64,000 bases of DNA, taken from the NCBI RefSeq assembly GCF_026805325.1, contig NZ_JAPRAT010000019.1, positions 1 to 64,000 on the forward strand. Reading direction: 5' to 3'. A model generated the notes under the pieces. The model saw only the letters and a program-made list of their open reading frames with translations. It was not told where the DNA came from and did no database searches. Positions within the stretch are counted from its first letter, which is position 1, and each line of letters starts with the position of its first letter. The translations under genes and the position numbers were made by a program. This document shows positions 11,572 through 21,291 of the stretch, in pieces. This stretch comes from Natronobacillus azotifigens. GTDB lineage: Bacteria; Bacillota; Bacilli; Bacillales; Amphibacillaceae.

Positions 11572-12114
11572 TTACTCTCCACCATAAATATGTGGTTTTA
11601 ACACACCAATGTAAGGGAGATTACGATACTTCTCTTGATAATCTAACCCATAACCGACAACAAATTCATTCGGAACTTGAAAACCTACAACATCTGCTTT
11701 AATGTCAACTGTTCGTCCTTCTGGTTTATCCAGCAAAGTAACAATCTTAATTGATTTCGCTTTCCGATATTTGAACAGATCAACGAGGTAGCTAAGCGTT
11801 AAACCGCTGTCAATGATATCCTCGATAATCAATAAGTCTCTACCCTCAACTTTGGTATTTAAATCTTTTTCAATTTTGACTTCTCCTGAAGAACGCATTT
11901 CACCACCATAGCTAGAAATGTCCATAAAATCCATCTCTAAATATGTATCCATATGACGAAGAATATCTGACATAAATGGTAAAGCTCCCTTTAAGACACC
12001 AATTGCTAAAGGATAATGATCTTGATATTCTTGTGCTAGCTGTTCTCCTAATTCTTTGCATTTCTCTTCAATCTCTTGTTGTGATACTAATATTTTTTCG
12101 ATGTCGTTGTGCAT
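11572..12114 (-). CDS. hprT: hypoxanthine-guanine phosphoribosyltransferase
   Basis: This enzyme salvages hypoxanthine and guanine to IMP and GMP. The PRPP-binding motif [18 protein letters not shown] is clear. The longer reading frame begins at 12180, but I place the start at 12114. There ATG follows an AGGAGGAT ribosome site by five or so bases, and the resulting 180-residue product has the usual family length. It follows tilS by about 20 bases. In B. subtilis TilS, HprT and FtsH are functionally linked; the shared order suggests cotranscription. Confidence 0.95.
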   Translation of the reverse strand: MHNDIEKILVSQQEIEEKCKELGEQLAQEYQDHYPLAIGVLKGALPFMSDILRHMDTYLEMDFMDISSYGGEMRSSGEVKIEKDLNTKVEGRDLLIIEDIIDSGLTLSYLVDLFKYRKAKSIKIVTLLDKPEGRTVDIKADVVGFQVPNEFVVGYGLDYQEKYRNLPYIGVLKPHIYGGE

Positions 12115-12136
12115 CCCGATCCTCCTAAAGTTTTTG

Positions 12137-13549
12137 TTACGTCTTCCTTCTATATTCCATTTGAACAAACCGATCTCCATTTAAGCGGTATGAACCACTT
12201 GGCGTCCCCTTCGCGAGACCTACTACCCACAGCACCTCACCCGTTTTTTCGACAACTAACGGCCAATCATCACGTTGATACACAGGTATTTTTTCATCAA
12301 TAAAAATATCCTTTACCTTCTTTCGACCGTTTAACCCTTGTAAATATATACGATCCCCTGGTAATCGATAGCGAATAGCCAAGTCGCTTTCTTGAAGGTT
12401 GTTATGAAGTGGGAAAAAATAATAATCTTTATGCTTTTCCTTATCTTTCGTTTTTTGATCAGATGAAATAATTGATGCATGTACTTCCGCACCAGTTGGT
12501 AGCATCACCTTACCCGGAATAGTTAGGGTTTTGAAAAAATCAACTTCTTTTTTTTGATAAAACTGAAAATGAAGGTTTTGATAGGATTTAATCATGCTTA
12601 ACTTATTAGGCAAATTCACGGAAACATTGGCTCGTTCACTATGTAAAAGGTCAAAAAACTGTGTCTCATGACCATAAAACAGTCCACTGGGCAGGGTATC
12701 ATATAGATAATTTAATATTAGATGAAACATACGCCTTTGTAAAGCATAGGGCTGTTTTTTTACTTGAATAATGGAACACGTTACTTGTTTTGGATCATCT
12801 TCATACTGAATAATTTCATCACTAACTTTTCGTGCTTGTTCATCCAAGAAATTGCTATCATCCGTCATATTTTCACTTAATTTCTGTACGGATTGGTGTA
12901 AATTCGGATTTTGATCTTTTAACAACGGCAAAATATGCATGCGAAAATAGTTCCTTGTATAATGATCCTCATGATTGGATGGATCTCTTCTTGGCACAAG
13001 ATCATTAGCCGAACAATAAGATTCAATCTGTTCTTTAGTAACAGATAAGAATGGGCGAACTAGTTTACCTGTAGCAAAGGTTCGACTTATTGGTATCCCT
13101 GTTAACGAAGCCGGGTTTGCTCCACGGGTCATCCTCATAAACATTGTTTCGACTTGATCATCACCATGATGGCCTAGCACAAGATAATCCGCTTGGTTTT
13201 CTTTCATTTGTTCCTCAAAAAATTGATATCGCATTGCTCGAGCCGCTTCTTGCGTGCCTAATTTATGTTTACTTTTATAATTCGGAACATCTAGTGAAAC
13301 ACCAACAAATGTTATCGATCTTTCTTCACAATACTGTTTCACATACTGAAGATCAGCTTGTGACTCTTCCCCTCGCAACTGATGGTCAACAGATAGGGCA
13401 ACCAAGTGAAAACCCCAATCGACTTTCATGTCATATAAATAATTCAAGAGAGCAATAGAATCAGGGCCACCCGAAACCCCAACTAATAAAGTAGTAAAAG
13501 GCTCAAACAATTGGTGTCGTTTAATAAACTGATCTACTTCTTGCTTCAT
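12137..13549 (-). CDS. tilS: tRNA(Ile)-lysidine synthase
   Basis: TilS attaches lysine to C34 of the CAU-anticodon tRNA-Ile so that it reads AUA. The 470-residue protein has the N-type ATP pyrophosphatase loop [12 protein letters not shown] near residues 24-35. It also has the motif [20 protein letters not shown] and a C-terminal substrate-binding domain. It is essential in most bacteria. It precedes hprT directly. Confidence 0.95.
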   Translation of the reverse strand: MKQEVDQFIKRHQLFEPFTTLLVGVSGGPDSIALLNYLYDMKVDWGFHLVALSVDHQLRGEESQADLQYVKQYCEERSITFVGVSLDVPNYKSKHKLGTQEAARAMRYQFFEEQMKENQADYLVLGHHGDDQVETMFMRMTRGANPASLTGIPISRTFATGKLVRPFLSVTKEQIESYCSANDLVPRRDPSNHEDHYTRNYFRMHILPLLKDQNPNLHQSVQKLSENMTDDSNFLDEQARKVSDEIIQYEDDPKQVTCSIIQVKKQPYALQRRMFHLILNYLYDTLPSGLFYGHETQFFDLLHSERANVSVNLPNKLSMIKSYQNLHFQFYQKKEVDFFKTLTIPGKVMLPTGAEVHASIISSDQKTKDKEKHKDYYFFPLHNNLQESDLAIRYRLPGDRIYLQGLNGRKKVKDIFIDEKIPVYQRDDWPLVVEKTGEVLWVVGLAKGTPSGSYRLNGDRFVQMEYRRKT

Positions 13550-13647
13550 TTCTTTTCCCTACCCATCCTCAAACTTGTCCAATCCTTTCATTACTAACCA
13601 AGTATATCCTAACATGTTCATACCCCAATAGAAAGCATCAACTACAA

Positions 13648-14601
13648 TTAGATAAAATAATAGATGATCCAAAATAAGCTTGCGATGATTAAAATGATTA
13701 AACTTTCTAGCCAAGCAAGCTTAGCACTGAATTTTGTGATTGGCCTTTGCCTTTTTCCACTGTTCTGTACGGGTTCTCTTTTCGGTTGAGATTGAAGTAG
13801 GATTTTGTTTAGATCTTTTTTCATTGCTTCACTCGATTGATATCGACCTTGCAACGCTTTTCGTAAGCAATCTTGATACGGAGCCAACAGTCTAGCACTT
13901 TTCACTTTTTCGATTAACGTTTTTGATGGATGACTACCTCGATCAAATTGATTTGGATATGCGTAATGTAGTGCAACCATTGCCAATGCAAATAGGTCAT
14001 AACTTGGATCAGCCTTCCGGGAACCTGCTTGCCAATAACCACGATCATAAAACTCTGTATACTCCTTAATCGACCTGCCAATTTGCGTCGTCCCACCTAC
14101 ATCAATCCACCGTAACTTAGGGGGAGAAGAAGCAACAATCAAATTATCTATTTTCAAATCACCAAAAACCCACCCCTGTTGATGCAGTCGCTCTAAATCC
14201 TCAAGCAGTTGGATGAAAAGCAAACCAAGCCATTGATCACCACGCGAACGAAGGAATGATCGTAACTCATTTCCTCTTACATACTCCATAGTGTAAAACG
14301 GATAGCATTGACCTCTTCGATCAATCCAATCGTCGACATCAAACAAAGAAGGTCCGAGGGTAGATCCCTGGACCTTTGCTAAACTTTTCAATACATTTAC
14401 CTCTGTTGTGATCGATGCGGTTTTATCACTGATTTTCAGTGCAACCATCTTTTGATCTGATTGCTTTGCTAGGTAAACGGATCCGATTGCCCCTTGCCCC
14501 AAGCACGCATGGATATGGTAGCTTTTCTTATTCCACTTCCCGGTAATGACCGTTCCAGGCTTTAAATTAACTTCCGAATTCTTCAAGGTTTGATTCATCA
14601 T
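13648..14601 (-). CDS. yabT: YabT-like membrane-anchored Ser/Thr protein kinase
   Basis: The 317-residue protein carries a Hanks-type kinase domain: glycine-rich loop LGQGAIGSVYLA, the catalytic loop FGDLKIDN and the metal site IDVGG in place of DFG. It ends in one membrane helix (about residues 295-315). The first residue of the HRD triad is changed, as in a divergent kinase. In B. subtilis, YabT is a sporulation kinase stimulated by DNA that phosphorylates RecA. It overlaps the end of yabS by 35 bases, and the N-terminal MMNQ start fits the family. Confidence 0.9.
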   Translation of the reverse strand: MMNQTLKNSEVNLKPGTVITGKWNKKSYHIHACLGQGAIGSVYLAKQSDQKMVALKISDKTASITTEVNVLKSLAKVQGSTLGPSLFDVDDWIDRRGQCYPFYTMEYVRGNELRSFLRSRGDQWLGLLFIQLLEDLERLHQQGWVFGDLKIDNLIVASSPPKLRWIDVGGTTQIGRSIKEYTEFYDRGYWQAGSRKADPSYDLFALAMVALHYAYPNQFDRGSHPSKTLIEKVKSARLLAPYQDCLRKALQGRYQSSEAMKKDLNKILLQSQPKREPVQNSGKRQRPITKFSAKLAWLESLIILIIASLFWIIYYFI

Positions 14602-15307
14602 CTCGTTTCAAACTCCTTAGAAGACCTGTTTTGCTAAACTGATGCATGGCTTCTTTTAATGCAGGACCTGTTGGGGTAATGCCTCCACTTGTTAATTTAG
14701 GGAAAACAGACGATACTTTATCCAGTTTTTCTGACCAATCGATTACTTTGTTTATCGCATTTCTTTTTCCTGGGAATGTATAGATAGAAAATCGATTCTT
14801 CCCAATTCGGGCGTTCATACTAACCGACAAATCTATTAGTGCTTCTTTAACCGTGGGCAGTTTATTTTGCATACTAGCACTCGTATCTACTAAAACTAAT
14901 ACTTCTATATTAGAAGTCTCACTCAAGTCTTCCACAACTTCCATCACTTCTCCGCGTTGTTCAGGTGGCAAAGCATCGATTGTTTGGTTATCACCTAAGA
15001 TATGCTTTAATTCTTTATTAACAACTCCCTGTAGGGTCTGTGTCATTGCTTGTCTTGTAACTGTTTGAACCGTCTGTGACAAAGCTTGCTTATAAACAAT
15101 CTGACTAACGCCACCTCCTGCCAACGCAATTTCTTCTACTTCTTCTAAACCAACCGGATTCTCACTTTGGTCATCTTCCAATACCCCAATTACGTTTACA
15201 GTAACTCCTTGTTGCTGAATCAATGTTGCTACCATGGAAGGATCTTCTCCTTTATTTGAACACCCATCCGTTATTAACAAAATTTGCTTCAAAGTCCCTG
15301 TTTTCAT
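14567..15307 (-). CDS. yabS: VWA-domain protein YabS
   Basis: This 246-residue cytoplasmic protein contains a von Willebrand A fold, with a metal-site motif DTSASMQNKLP near the middle. It also has an N-terminal ILLITDGCSNKGED segment that resembles another VWA-like element. It lies between spoIIE and yabT, exactly as yabS in B. subtilis, where the pair is sporulation-associated. The molecular role is not known; coupling to the kinase is suggested by the overlap. Confidence 0.85.
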   Translation of the reverse strand: MKTGTLKQILLITDGCSNKGEDPSMVATLIQQQGVTVNVIGVLEDDQSENPVGLEEVEEIALAGGGVSQIVYKQALSQTVQTVTRQAMTQTLQGVVNKELKHILGDNQTIDALPPEQRGEVMEVVEDLSETSNIEVLVLVDTSASMQNKLPTVKEALIDLSVSMNARIGKNRFSIYTFPGKRNAINKVIDWSEKLDKVSSVFPKLTSGGITPTGPALKEAMHQFSKTGLLRSLKRDDESNLEEFGS

Positions 15308-15407
15308 GTGATTCGCTCCTCCTATGCCTTGCAGTGTTTTCGTTAAACTAATCTACTTAGCACCATTGTCGACGAATCTATTATTATTTATACGCAAAAA
15401 GTGAGAA

Positions 15408-15450
15408 AACAGGTTTTATTCTTGCATGTTCTTCCTTTATCAAACCTGTT
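15408..15450 (-). terminator. terminator of spoIIE
   Basis: On the minus strand AACAGGTTTG and AAACCTGTT form a nine-pair stem followed by TTTTCTC. The outer flank can pair alternatively: GTTCAAAAAG (15448-15457) is complementary to CTTTTTGAAC (15492-15501). Confidence 0.6.
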
Positions 15451-15523
15451 CAAAAAGTCGGCGAGAAAATGGGCCGTTTAACATTTGATAGCTTTTTGAA
15501 CAACCTCTTCATGAAGGAAGAAA

Positions 15524-17968
15524 TTAATTGGCTTGTTTATGATATAGGGGGACATTCGCCCATTTGGCTTTATATTTATCTATCTTTGCTACTAAGATCG
15601 TCATATCATCTTCAATTTTTCCAGCAGTTGCTCGAACTACTTCCTCTAAAAGTAAATCAGCAATTTCTTGGGGATCATCGGTGGCAAAATTCTTGATTTG
15701 CCGCTTCAACCATAGATCGGGATTCTCGATATGCTTTGGCCCTTCAAAGATTCCATCACTGGTCATAATTAAGATATCTCCGTCCTTTAATTGCTCGTCT
15801 ACCACATCTACATCAAAATCTTTAATGATACCAATCGGTAAATTACTAGATTCAATCATATGCACTTGATTAAATCTTTTTACGAAGCTTGGCGTAGAAC
15901 CTATTTTCAGAAACTGCACATGTGCTGTTTGCAAATCAACCATTGCTAAGTCCAATGTTGAAAAGATTTCGTCATTTGTCCGTAATGATAAGATAGAATT
16001 GATCGATTTGATTGCTACTTGTTCCGCAATACCTGATTGAAGAATTTGTTGTAACAAGCGCAATGTTTCCATACTCTCCTCACGAGCACGTTTTCCATTA
16101 CCCATTCCATCACTAATTGCTAACGCATACTTCCCAGAGCTTAGTTCCATTGTTGAATAACTGTCTCCTGAAATAAATCCTCCTCCAAGTGCAGCATGAG
16201 CAACACCAATCGAAAGTTCGTACTTTTTTGCTGAATGGAAAATTAAATAACAATAACCATTTGGCATCGGCGATACTTCTTCCTCTTTTACCACAATCGT
16301 TTCTTTCAAGATATCAGATAAAATCGGAGCTATTACCTTTTCCCCTTCACCGTGATATTGATAGACCGATAAAGTCATCTCGATATCTATCTCTCCTTTT
16401 CTAAGGCAATAAATATCTAGTTGCTCTATTTCCATCCCGATTGATTTTAGTGCAGCAATTACTTCCGCTTCTTGTTGTTCATGACTTTCTCGTTCGTTTG
16501 CTATTTCCTTCGCAAAGTTCTCCATAACTTCAGACACACCTAATAACTGGTCTGCTACAAAACGCCTACTTTCTCCTACCTGTTTCTTCAATTGTTGATT
16601 TGCCTCGTAATAAGAAAGTTCCTCTCGCATTACTTCTTCTACTTTCTTTGCCTTGACACAATGGTTAGCAAACTTTGTTTGTAGCGCTTTATTCGGTACC
16701 GACCCTTTTTCTAAATCTTCCTTAAGTGAAGTCATCTGCTCATAAGTTTCATCAAAGTGCCTCGCCCAACACCAGTCTTTTTTAAAACAGGTTTGACACG
16801 TTCGTTCCGTCACATTGCTTAAAAAGTAATCCGTCTCTTTCTCCTGGTTATTTTTCTCATGAAGTTCGGGCATTTTGCCAGTGAAACTTTGAGACAACGC
16901 TTGAAAAACACCAGAAAATTGTTCCATTCGATTCGCTGTTACATCCCTTACCTTTTGAAGATACTTCTGTTGCTCTAATGCATGTTCACTCGTACCGGGA
17001 ATATAGCGGGCTAGACGATTGATCCAAACTTTCGGTGTACAGAATAGAAACGCAATCGCAAATAATGATTGCAAAATCGAGGGGAATAATGGTTCTGATC
17101 CCCCACCATATATCCCTAATAACATCGTACCTACAAACAACCCAAACCCAACCCCTAACTTGTTTGCTTCTTTTAACAATCCACCAAGTAAACCACCAAA
17201 TGCTAATAAACTCATTTGCGTTAACGTTGCTCCATTTGCCAAGCTTATTATTAAACCAATCACCACACCTACAGTAGACCCCATTGTTGCTCCACCGATA
17301 TAGGCAAATAGGATAACGAGATACCTTGCCACAACTTGATCTACAAATACTCCTTGTATCTGCCAACCAACCATACCACTTAATACCGATGCCACTAAGA
17401 TGATAAAAGAGATAATTTCTTCATTTTTTAACGCTGGTTTATACCTTTTTGGTGATAATAGTGGAATACTTTGCATAAATATCAATACTAGCACCGCAGA
17501 TAAGATTGCCTCGGTGACAGCCATTGCACCCTCATAGATTGTCCACTGTTGAAAAAGCGTATAGTATACTGCCCTTGGAATAAGACTTGCGAAAAAAACA
17601 AGGAATGGCAACTGTTTTTGTTGATTAACCCCCTTGCCGATCATCGTAAATAGTACAAAGATAAGTGCGGCCATTACAACATATAGGCTATGTAAAGGTC
17701 CGACAGTTAACGCTCCGACTACACTAAACACAATCGTTGGGTTTGATTTTCGTTTTTGAACAAACCAAACACTTGCTAGAAATGCTAGCGAAAACGGAGA
17801 TAGGACTTCTAAGATAACGGCCCGTCCCAATAAAAATGCAATAAGATATAAAAATAATCCTTTATCCATAAACAAGAGACGTAATTTTTCCGCCCATTTC
17901 CCCTGTAGGTTGTTTAACTTCAGCCCTGATAACTTCATGTCTTTTACTTCTGATACTGTATCCAACAT
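15524..17968 (-). CDS. spoIIE: stage II sporulation protein E, PP2C phosphatase
   Basis: SpoIIE dephosphorylates SpoIIAA and so activates sigma-F in the forespore; it also takes part in polar septation. The 814-residue protein has about ten N-terminal membrane helices (to about residue 330) and a central region with a small cysteine cluster (CQTCFKKDWCWA). A C-terminal PP2C domain carries the metal-binding SDGMGNGKRA and the MTSDGIFEG motif. It is transcribed from a Spo0A-type promoter upstream. Confidence 0.97.
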   Translation of the reverse strand: MLDTVSEVKDMKLSGLKLNNLQGKWAEKLRLLFMDKGLFLYLIAFLLGRAVILEVLSPFSLAFLASVWFVQKRKSNPTIVFSVVGALTVGPLHSLYVVMAALIFVLFTMIGKGVNQQKQLPFLVFFASLIPRAVYYTLFQQWTIYEGAMAVTEAILSAVLVLIFMQSIPLLSPKRYKPALKNEEIISFIILVASVLSGMVGWQIQGVFVDQVVARYLVILFAYIGGATMGSTVGVVIGLIISLANGATLTQMSLLAFGGLLGGLLKEANKLGVGFGLFVGTMLLGIYGGGSEPLFPSILQSLFAIAFLFCTPKVWINRLARYIPGTSEHALEQQKYLQKVRDVTANRMEQFSGVFQALSQSFTGKMPELHEKNNQEKETDYFLSNVTERTCQTCFKKDWCWARHFDETYEQMTSLKEDLEKGSVPNKALQTKFANHCVKAKKVEEVMREELSYYEANQQLKKQVGESRRFVADQLLGVSEVMENFAKEIANERESHEQQEAEVIAALKSIGMEIEQLDIYCLRKGEIDIEMTLSVYQYHGEGEKVIAPILSDILKETIVVKEEEVSPMPNGYCYLIFHSAKKYELSIGVAHAALGGGFISGDSYSTMELSSGKYALAISDGMGNGKRAREESMETLRLLQQILQSGIAEQVAIKSINSILSLRTNDEIFSTLDLAMVDLQTAHVQFLKIGSTPSFVKRFNQVHMIESSNLPIGIIKDFDVDVVDEQLKDGDILIMTSDGIFEGPKHIENPDLWLKRQIKNFATDDPQEIADLLLEEVVRATAGKIEDDMTILVAKIDKYKAKWANVPLYHKQAN

Positions 17969-17997
17969 ACATTCACTCCCCGCATAGTATGTTGCTT

Positions 17998-18030
17998 ATT
18001 AAACCATACTTCCCTCTCACTTTTTGTCAA
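17998..18030 (-). promoter_or_regulatory. Spo0A-type promoter of spoIIE
   Basis: A -35 box TTGACA (18025-18030) is separated by 21 bases from a -10 box TTTAAT (17998-18003). The long spacer is the hallmark of the B. subtilis spoIIE and spoIIG promoters, which use sigma-A with Spo0A~P. A near-consensus 0A box (TGACAAA, one mismatch to TGNCGAA) overlaps the -35 box. Confidence 0.7.
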
Positions 18031-18270
18031 AATCAAGGGTCCATTTAAAAAAATAGTTCGACGTCTTTCTTTGAAAATGATCGTCATTCAACAGGAGACG
18101 CAAACATTATTTAACCTAACCTGCGCTTAGAACATGAAAATTCTAACGCATACATACTCGCTATTATCTTTACTATCCATACAGGGTATCATTTCGTTCC
18201 TTTGAAGAAAAATCGGTCAACGCGTTGGTGCGATCTCTTCAAAATGAACACTCGTTTTTGTAAAAATATA

Positions 18271-18299
18271 TTGACACAGTGTGTCGGCTGTTGTAATAT
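18271..18299 (+). promoter_or_regulatory. sigma-A promoter for tRNA-Met
   Basis: Consensus TTGACA (18271-18276) and TAATAT (18294-18299) are separated by 17 bases, placing the start about 24 bases before the mature tRNA. Confidence 0.85.
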
Positions 18300-18329
18300 A
18301 TCACTTGTGACTTTTAATTTTTCCGTTGT

Positions 18330-18406
18330 GGCGGCGTAGCTCAGCTGGCGAGAGCGTACGGTTCATACCCGTGAGGTCGTGGGTTCGATCCCCTCCGCCG
18401 CTACCA
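18330..18406 (+). tRNA. tRNA-Met (CAT), elongator type
   Basis: The 77-nt sequence folds into a full cloverleaf: acceptor GGCGGCG with CGCCGCU, anticodon stem UACGG/CCGUG around the CAU anticodon, T-loop TTCGATC and an encoded CCA end. The paired first base argues for an elongator rather than initiator tRNA. The T-stem GTGGG/CCCTC contains one U-U mismatch where B. subtilis, as I recall it, has a G-U pair. It is the only tRNA found here, next to spoIIE as in B. subtilis. Confidence 0.97.
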
Positions 18407-18448
18407 TTTTCACCAACCCATTCCATAAATATATTTGTAGAAAAACTT

Positions 18449-18487
18449 AGTTCCTTGCCACTTTATTGGCATAACTAAGCTTTTTTT
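18449..18487 (+). terminator. terminator of tRNA-Met
   Basis: CTTAGTT pairs with AACTAAG, with an inner TGCCA/TGGCA stem, followed by seven T residues. Confidence 0.85.
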
Positions 18488-18513
18488 ATTTCGGATTCTT
18501 TTTCGTTTCATGA

Positions 18514-18556
18514 AAATAGCGCCAGTGAGTAGAAGCCCACTGGCGCTATTTTTCTT
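18514..18556. terminator. bidirectional terminator between tRNA-Met and ecfT
   Basis: AAAATAGCGCCAGTG and CACTGGCGCTATTTTT form a near-perfect stem around an eight-base loop, with T-runs on both strands. It can end both the rightward tRNA transcript and the leftward ecf operon. Confidence 0.8.
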
Positions 18557-18615
18557 GATTGTATCCCGTACTGCGTTACTAGAAGATAGATTTCTGCCTG
18601 CAAGAAAAACAATTA

Positions 18616-18720
18616 AAAGCTATATTTTATAAAGGTCTGATGGTTACTTATAGGAAAATAACCATCAGACCCTACTGTTATAATGGATTTTTTTTACACC
18701 TTTTTAATGATAAAACACCC
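18616..18720 (+). repeat. palindromic repeat copy A, left flank of EET block
   Basis: A 13-bp stem (GGTCTGATGGTTA at 18634-18646, complement at 18659-18671) is followed by CCTACTGTTATAATGG and an ATAAAACACC tail. Stem and tail match copies at 27817-28024 and 52312-52404. It lies just beyond ecfT. Confidence 0.75.
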
Positions 18721-18737
18721 AAAAAGCCATCCATCAA

Positions 18738-19547
18738 CTAGTAGTATGCCCCAATCCTATTAACCAACATAAGCATGGCAGTCAATAACAACATGATTAT
18801 GATGGACACTGTGTCATACCTTGTCCATGTTAATTGACGAAAACTTGATCGTGGCTTGTCCGATTGATAACCTCTTACCTCCATCACATCCGCCATATCT
18901 TCTGCTCGTTTCAAGGAACCAACAAATAGCGGCAGCACAATTGGCACAAGAGTCTTCATTTGTTGGATTAATGTTCCCTCTCCAAACGTTGTACCACGCG
19001 CTCGTTGCGCATCCATTACCTTTTGTGTCTCGTCTAACAGATTCGGAATAAAACGTAGGGCAATGGATAACATCAAAGCAAAATCCTCTACCGGCACTTT
19101 AACTACGCGCAGTGGTCGAAGCAATGCATGAATGGCATCTGTTAAGTCAATCGGTTTCGTAGTTAATGTAACGACTGTTGAAATAAAAATGATCATGACA
19201 AACCGAAGAAAGATGAATACACCATTGATGAGTCCGTAACTAGAGACGGTGAACGGCCCCCAATCAAAATAAATCGTCCCTCCAGCGGTAAACAACACCT
19301 GTAGGGTTACGGTAAACAAAATCAACCAAATAAGTGGCCTCACACCACGTAGATAAATTTTCAAGGATACGCCTGACATTTGCATTACCAATAGAGTGAA
19401 CCCTAACAATAATAAATAACCTATCCAACCTTCGGCAAAGAAAAGGATACCTATAAAATAAATAGCAGCAACTAATTTTCCTCGTGGATCGAGTTGATGT
19501 ATCCAAGATTCCCCCGGAAAATAACGACCTAAGATTAATTTGTTCAT
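18738..19547 (-). CDS. ecfT: ECF transporter transmembrane protein EcfT
   Basis: EcfT is the scaffold membrane subunit that couples two EcfA ATPases to vitamin-binding S components. The 269-residue protein begins MNKLILGRYFPGESWIHQLD, as EcfT proteins do. It has several membrane helices and the C-terminal coupling segment with RFIPNLLDETQKVMDAQRARG. I start it at 19547 because ATG overlaps the ecfA2 stop (ATGA), although the frame stays open to 19598. It is the last gene of the apbE-dmkA-ecf operon. It is probably a second ECF module; the usual one sits among ribosomal genes elsewhere. Confidence 0.93.
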   Translation of the reverse strand: MNKLILGRYFPGESWIHQLDPRGKLVAAIYFIGILFFAEGWIGYLLLLGFTLLVMQMSGVSLKIYLRGVRPLIWLILFTVTLQVLFTAGGTIYFDWGPFTVSSYGLINGVFIFLRFVMIIFISTVVTLTTKPIDLTDAIHALLRPLRVVKVPVEDFALMLSIALRFIPNLLDETQKVMDAQRARGTTFGEGTLIQQMKTLVPIVLPLFVGSLKRAEDMADVMEVRGYQSDKPRSSFRQLTWTRYDTVSIIIMLLLTAMLMLVNRIGAYY

Positions 19548-20401
19548 ACAAGCTCCGCCTCGATCAATGCCGAGGTAAGTTCCTCGATCGTCAAACAAAC
19601 AATCGGTAGTTTTCTTCCTGTCTTAGCCTCTATTTTCAATTGAAAACGTCTTGCTTCAGGTAATTCGATTGCCCAATCCATTGATTCTGTTAGCTGTTCA
19701 AAGAAATCTCGGACCTTTCGATGAGCTACGACAGAACCTTTTTCCATCACCAAAACATCTTCTGCATACAAAGCAACATCATCCATATCATGCGTTACAA
19801 GCAAGGTGGTTATCTTTTTTTGCTCATGTAGCTGCTTAATCAGTGCCATGATTTCTCGCTTTCCTTCTGGATCTAAACCTGCTCCTGGTTCATCCAATAC
19901 CAAAACTTCAGGATTGGAAGCAAGAATACCCGCAATAGCTACGCGCCTTTGTTGTCCTCCTGATAAGGAAAAAGGAGATTTCTTTAATACATCTTGATCC
20001 AAACCAACTAATTGTGCAGCCGCTTGTGCTTCCTTGATTGCTTCCTCTTTTGATAAGCCAAAATTCATTGGGCCATATGCGATATCTTCTTCTACCGTTT
20101 GAGCAAACAATTGCGCTTCAGGAAATTGAAAGACCATGCCAACTTTTTTTCTTACCTGCTTCAATGATTCTTTGTTACCTTCTCGTGTTATAGTGGTATC
20201 TCCAACCACTACATTCCCTTCACGAGGCAGCAGCAGTCCATTAATCAGCTTTAATAAACTGGATTTCCCTGCTCCTGTATGTCCAATAACTGCGGTAAAG
20301 GAATGTTTAGGGAGTAGTAGATCGAGATCTTGAATAATATTGGCGCTTCGAATAGGACCCAGTTGATAGTCTGCTGTGACATGATCAAATTTTATTTGCA
20401 T
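19544..20401 (-). CDS. ecfA2: ECF transporter ATPase EcfA2
   Basis: This is one of the two ATPases powering the energy-coupling-factor transporter. It shows Walker A GHTGAGKSS, the Q-loop GMVFQFPEAQLF, the signature LSGGQQRR and Walker B VLVLDEPGAGLD. The ATG at 20401 is preceded by GGTGGAG and overlaps the end of ecfA1; an in-frame GTG lies two codons earlier. It overlaps ecfT by four bases. Confidence 0.94.
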   Translation of the reverse strand: MQIKFDHVTADYQLGPIRSANIIQDLDLLLPKHSFTAVIGHTGAGKSSLLKLINGLLLPREGNVVVGDTTITREGNKESLKQVRKKVGMVFQFPEAQLFAQTVEEDIAYGPMNFGLSKEEAIKEAQAAAQLVGLDQDVLKKSPFSLSGGQQRRVAIAGILASNPEVLVLDEPGAGLDPEGKREIMALIKQLHEQKKITTLLVTHDMDDVALYAEDVLVMEKGSVVAHRKVRDFFEQLTESMDWAIELPEARRFQLKIEAKTGRKLPIVCLTIEELTSALIEAELV

Positions 20402-21207
20402 AACCACTCCACCAACTCATCCTCTGTCATATATGTCTCAGGAACATTACGACCGCAGGACTTTAAGTTGCGTCGTAATTGTTCTGCAAAAGGTGCATCT
20501 AACTTTTCTTGCTTCGCAAATACCGATGATGGTTTATCCACTTGAATTAACTCCCCTTGTTCCATAACTATTATTCGATCTGCAAGAGCTGCTTCATTGC
20601 GATCATGCGTGATAGAAATTATCGTAATACCCTGTTTTTTTCGTAAATTTTGTAGGACAGAAAATAAACCTCGTCTACTCTGTGGATCAAGCATGACAAA
20701 GGCCTCATCTAATAGAATCAATTTCGGTTGCAAAGCAAGTATCCCTGCAATTGCCACTCGTTGTTTCTGTCCCCCTGATAATTGTGAGGGATCTTTATCG
20801 CGCAACTCCAACATATCTACTAATTTTAGCGCAGCTTCTACACGTTCTTTCATTTCTTGAAAAGGGATATTTACATTCTCTAAACCAAAAGCGACATCAT
20901 CCTGGACCGTTGTTCCGATAAATTGATTTTCAGGGTTTTGAAATACGATTCCAACTTGTTGTCGCAAACTCCATTTGGACTGTTCTCCCAATACACACCC
21001 ATCGATCTTTATCGTTCCATGTTCTGGATCAATTAACCCAACAAGAAGGCGAGACAAGGTTGACTTACCTGATCCGTTATCACCCACTACTGCGATCCAT
21101 TCTCCAGGATCGGCAGAAAAAGAGACAGCCGATAAGGTTTTTTCTTCCTTGCGTAAATCATAACGGAAAGTGAGATCCTTTACTTCTAGTATAGCTGTAG
21201 GTTTCAT
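20392..21207 (-). CDS. ecfA1: ECF transporter ATPase EcfA1
   Basis: This 271-residue ABC ATPase has Walker A GDNGSGKST (residues 42-50), Q-loop GIVFQNPENQFIG, signature LSGGQKQR and Walker B LILLDEAFVMLD. The alanine in DEA is typical of EcfA1. It pairs with EcfA2 and EcfT. In this operon with apbE it plausibly energises flavin or flavin-precursor movement for extracellular flavinylation, as proposed for the Listeria EET locus; the S component is not in the window. Confidence 0.94.
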   Translation of the reverse strand: MKPTAILEVKDLTFRYDLRKEEKTLSAVSFSADPGEWIAVVGDNGSGKSTLSRLLVGLIDPEHGTIKIDGCVLGEQSKWSLRQQVGIVFQNPENQFIGTTVQDDVAFGLENVNIPFQEMKERVEAALKLVDMLELRDKDPSQLSGGQKQRVAIAGILALQPKLILLDEAFVMLDPQSRRGLFSVLQNLRKKQGITIISITHDRNEAALADRIIVMEQGELIQVDKPSSVFAKQEKLDAPFAEQLRRNLKSCGRNVPETYMTEDELVEWLCK

Positions 21208-21257
21208 CGAACTGCCCTCCTTCCCTTTCTTTCCTTTTTATGTTTTTAAACCGCCAC

Positions 21258-21291
21258 GTAAAGCATCTGAACATGTTAACAGATGCTTTAC
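21258..21291. promoter_or_regulatory. perfect inverted repeat between dmkA and ecfA1
   Basis: GTAAAGCATCTG (21258-21269) and CAGATGCTTTAC (21280-21291) are perfectly complementary around a ten-base loop. It overlaps the last codons of the prenyltransferase gene. No T-run follows on either strand, so it is more likely an mRNA processing or stability element than a terminator. Confidence 0.6.

Larger units (their letters stand above)
17969..18329. other. spoIIE-tRNA-Met intergenic region
   Basis: The stretch holds the spoIIE promoter (17998-18030) and the tRNA-Met promoter (18271-18299). Between them, 18040-18265 shows no gene or clear structure. Confidence 0.6.
18407..18737. other. tRNA-Met to ecfT intergenic region
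   Basis: This 331-bp gap holds three hairpins and no gene: the tRNA terminator, a strong bidirectional terminator at 18514-18556, and repeat copy A at about 18616-18720. Confidence 0.7.
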
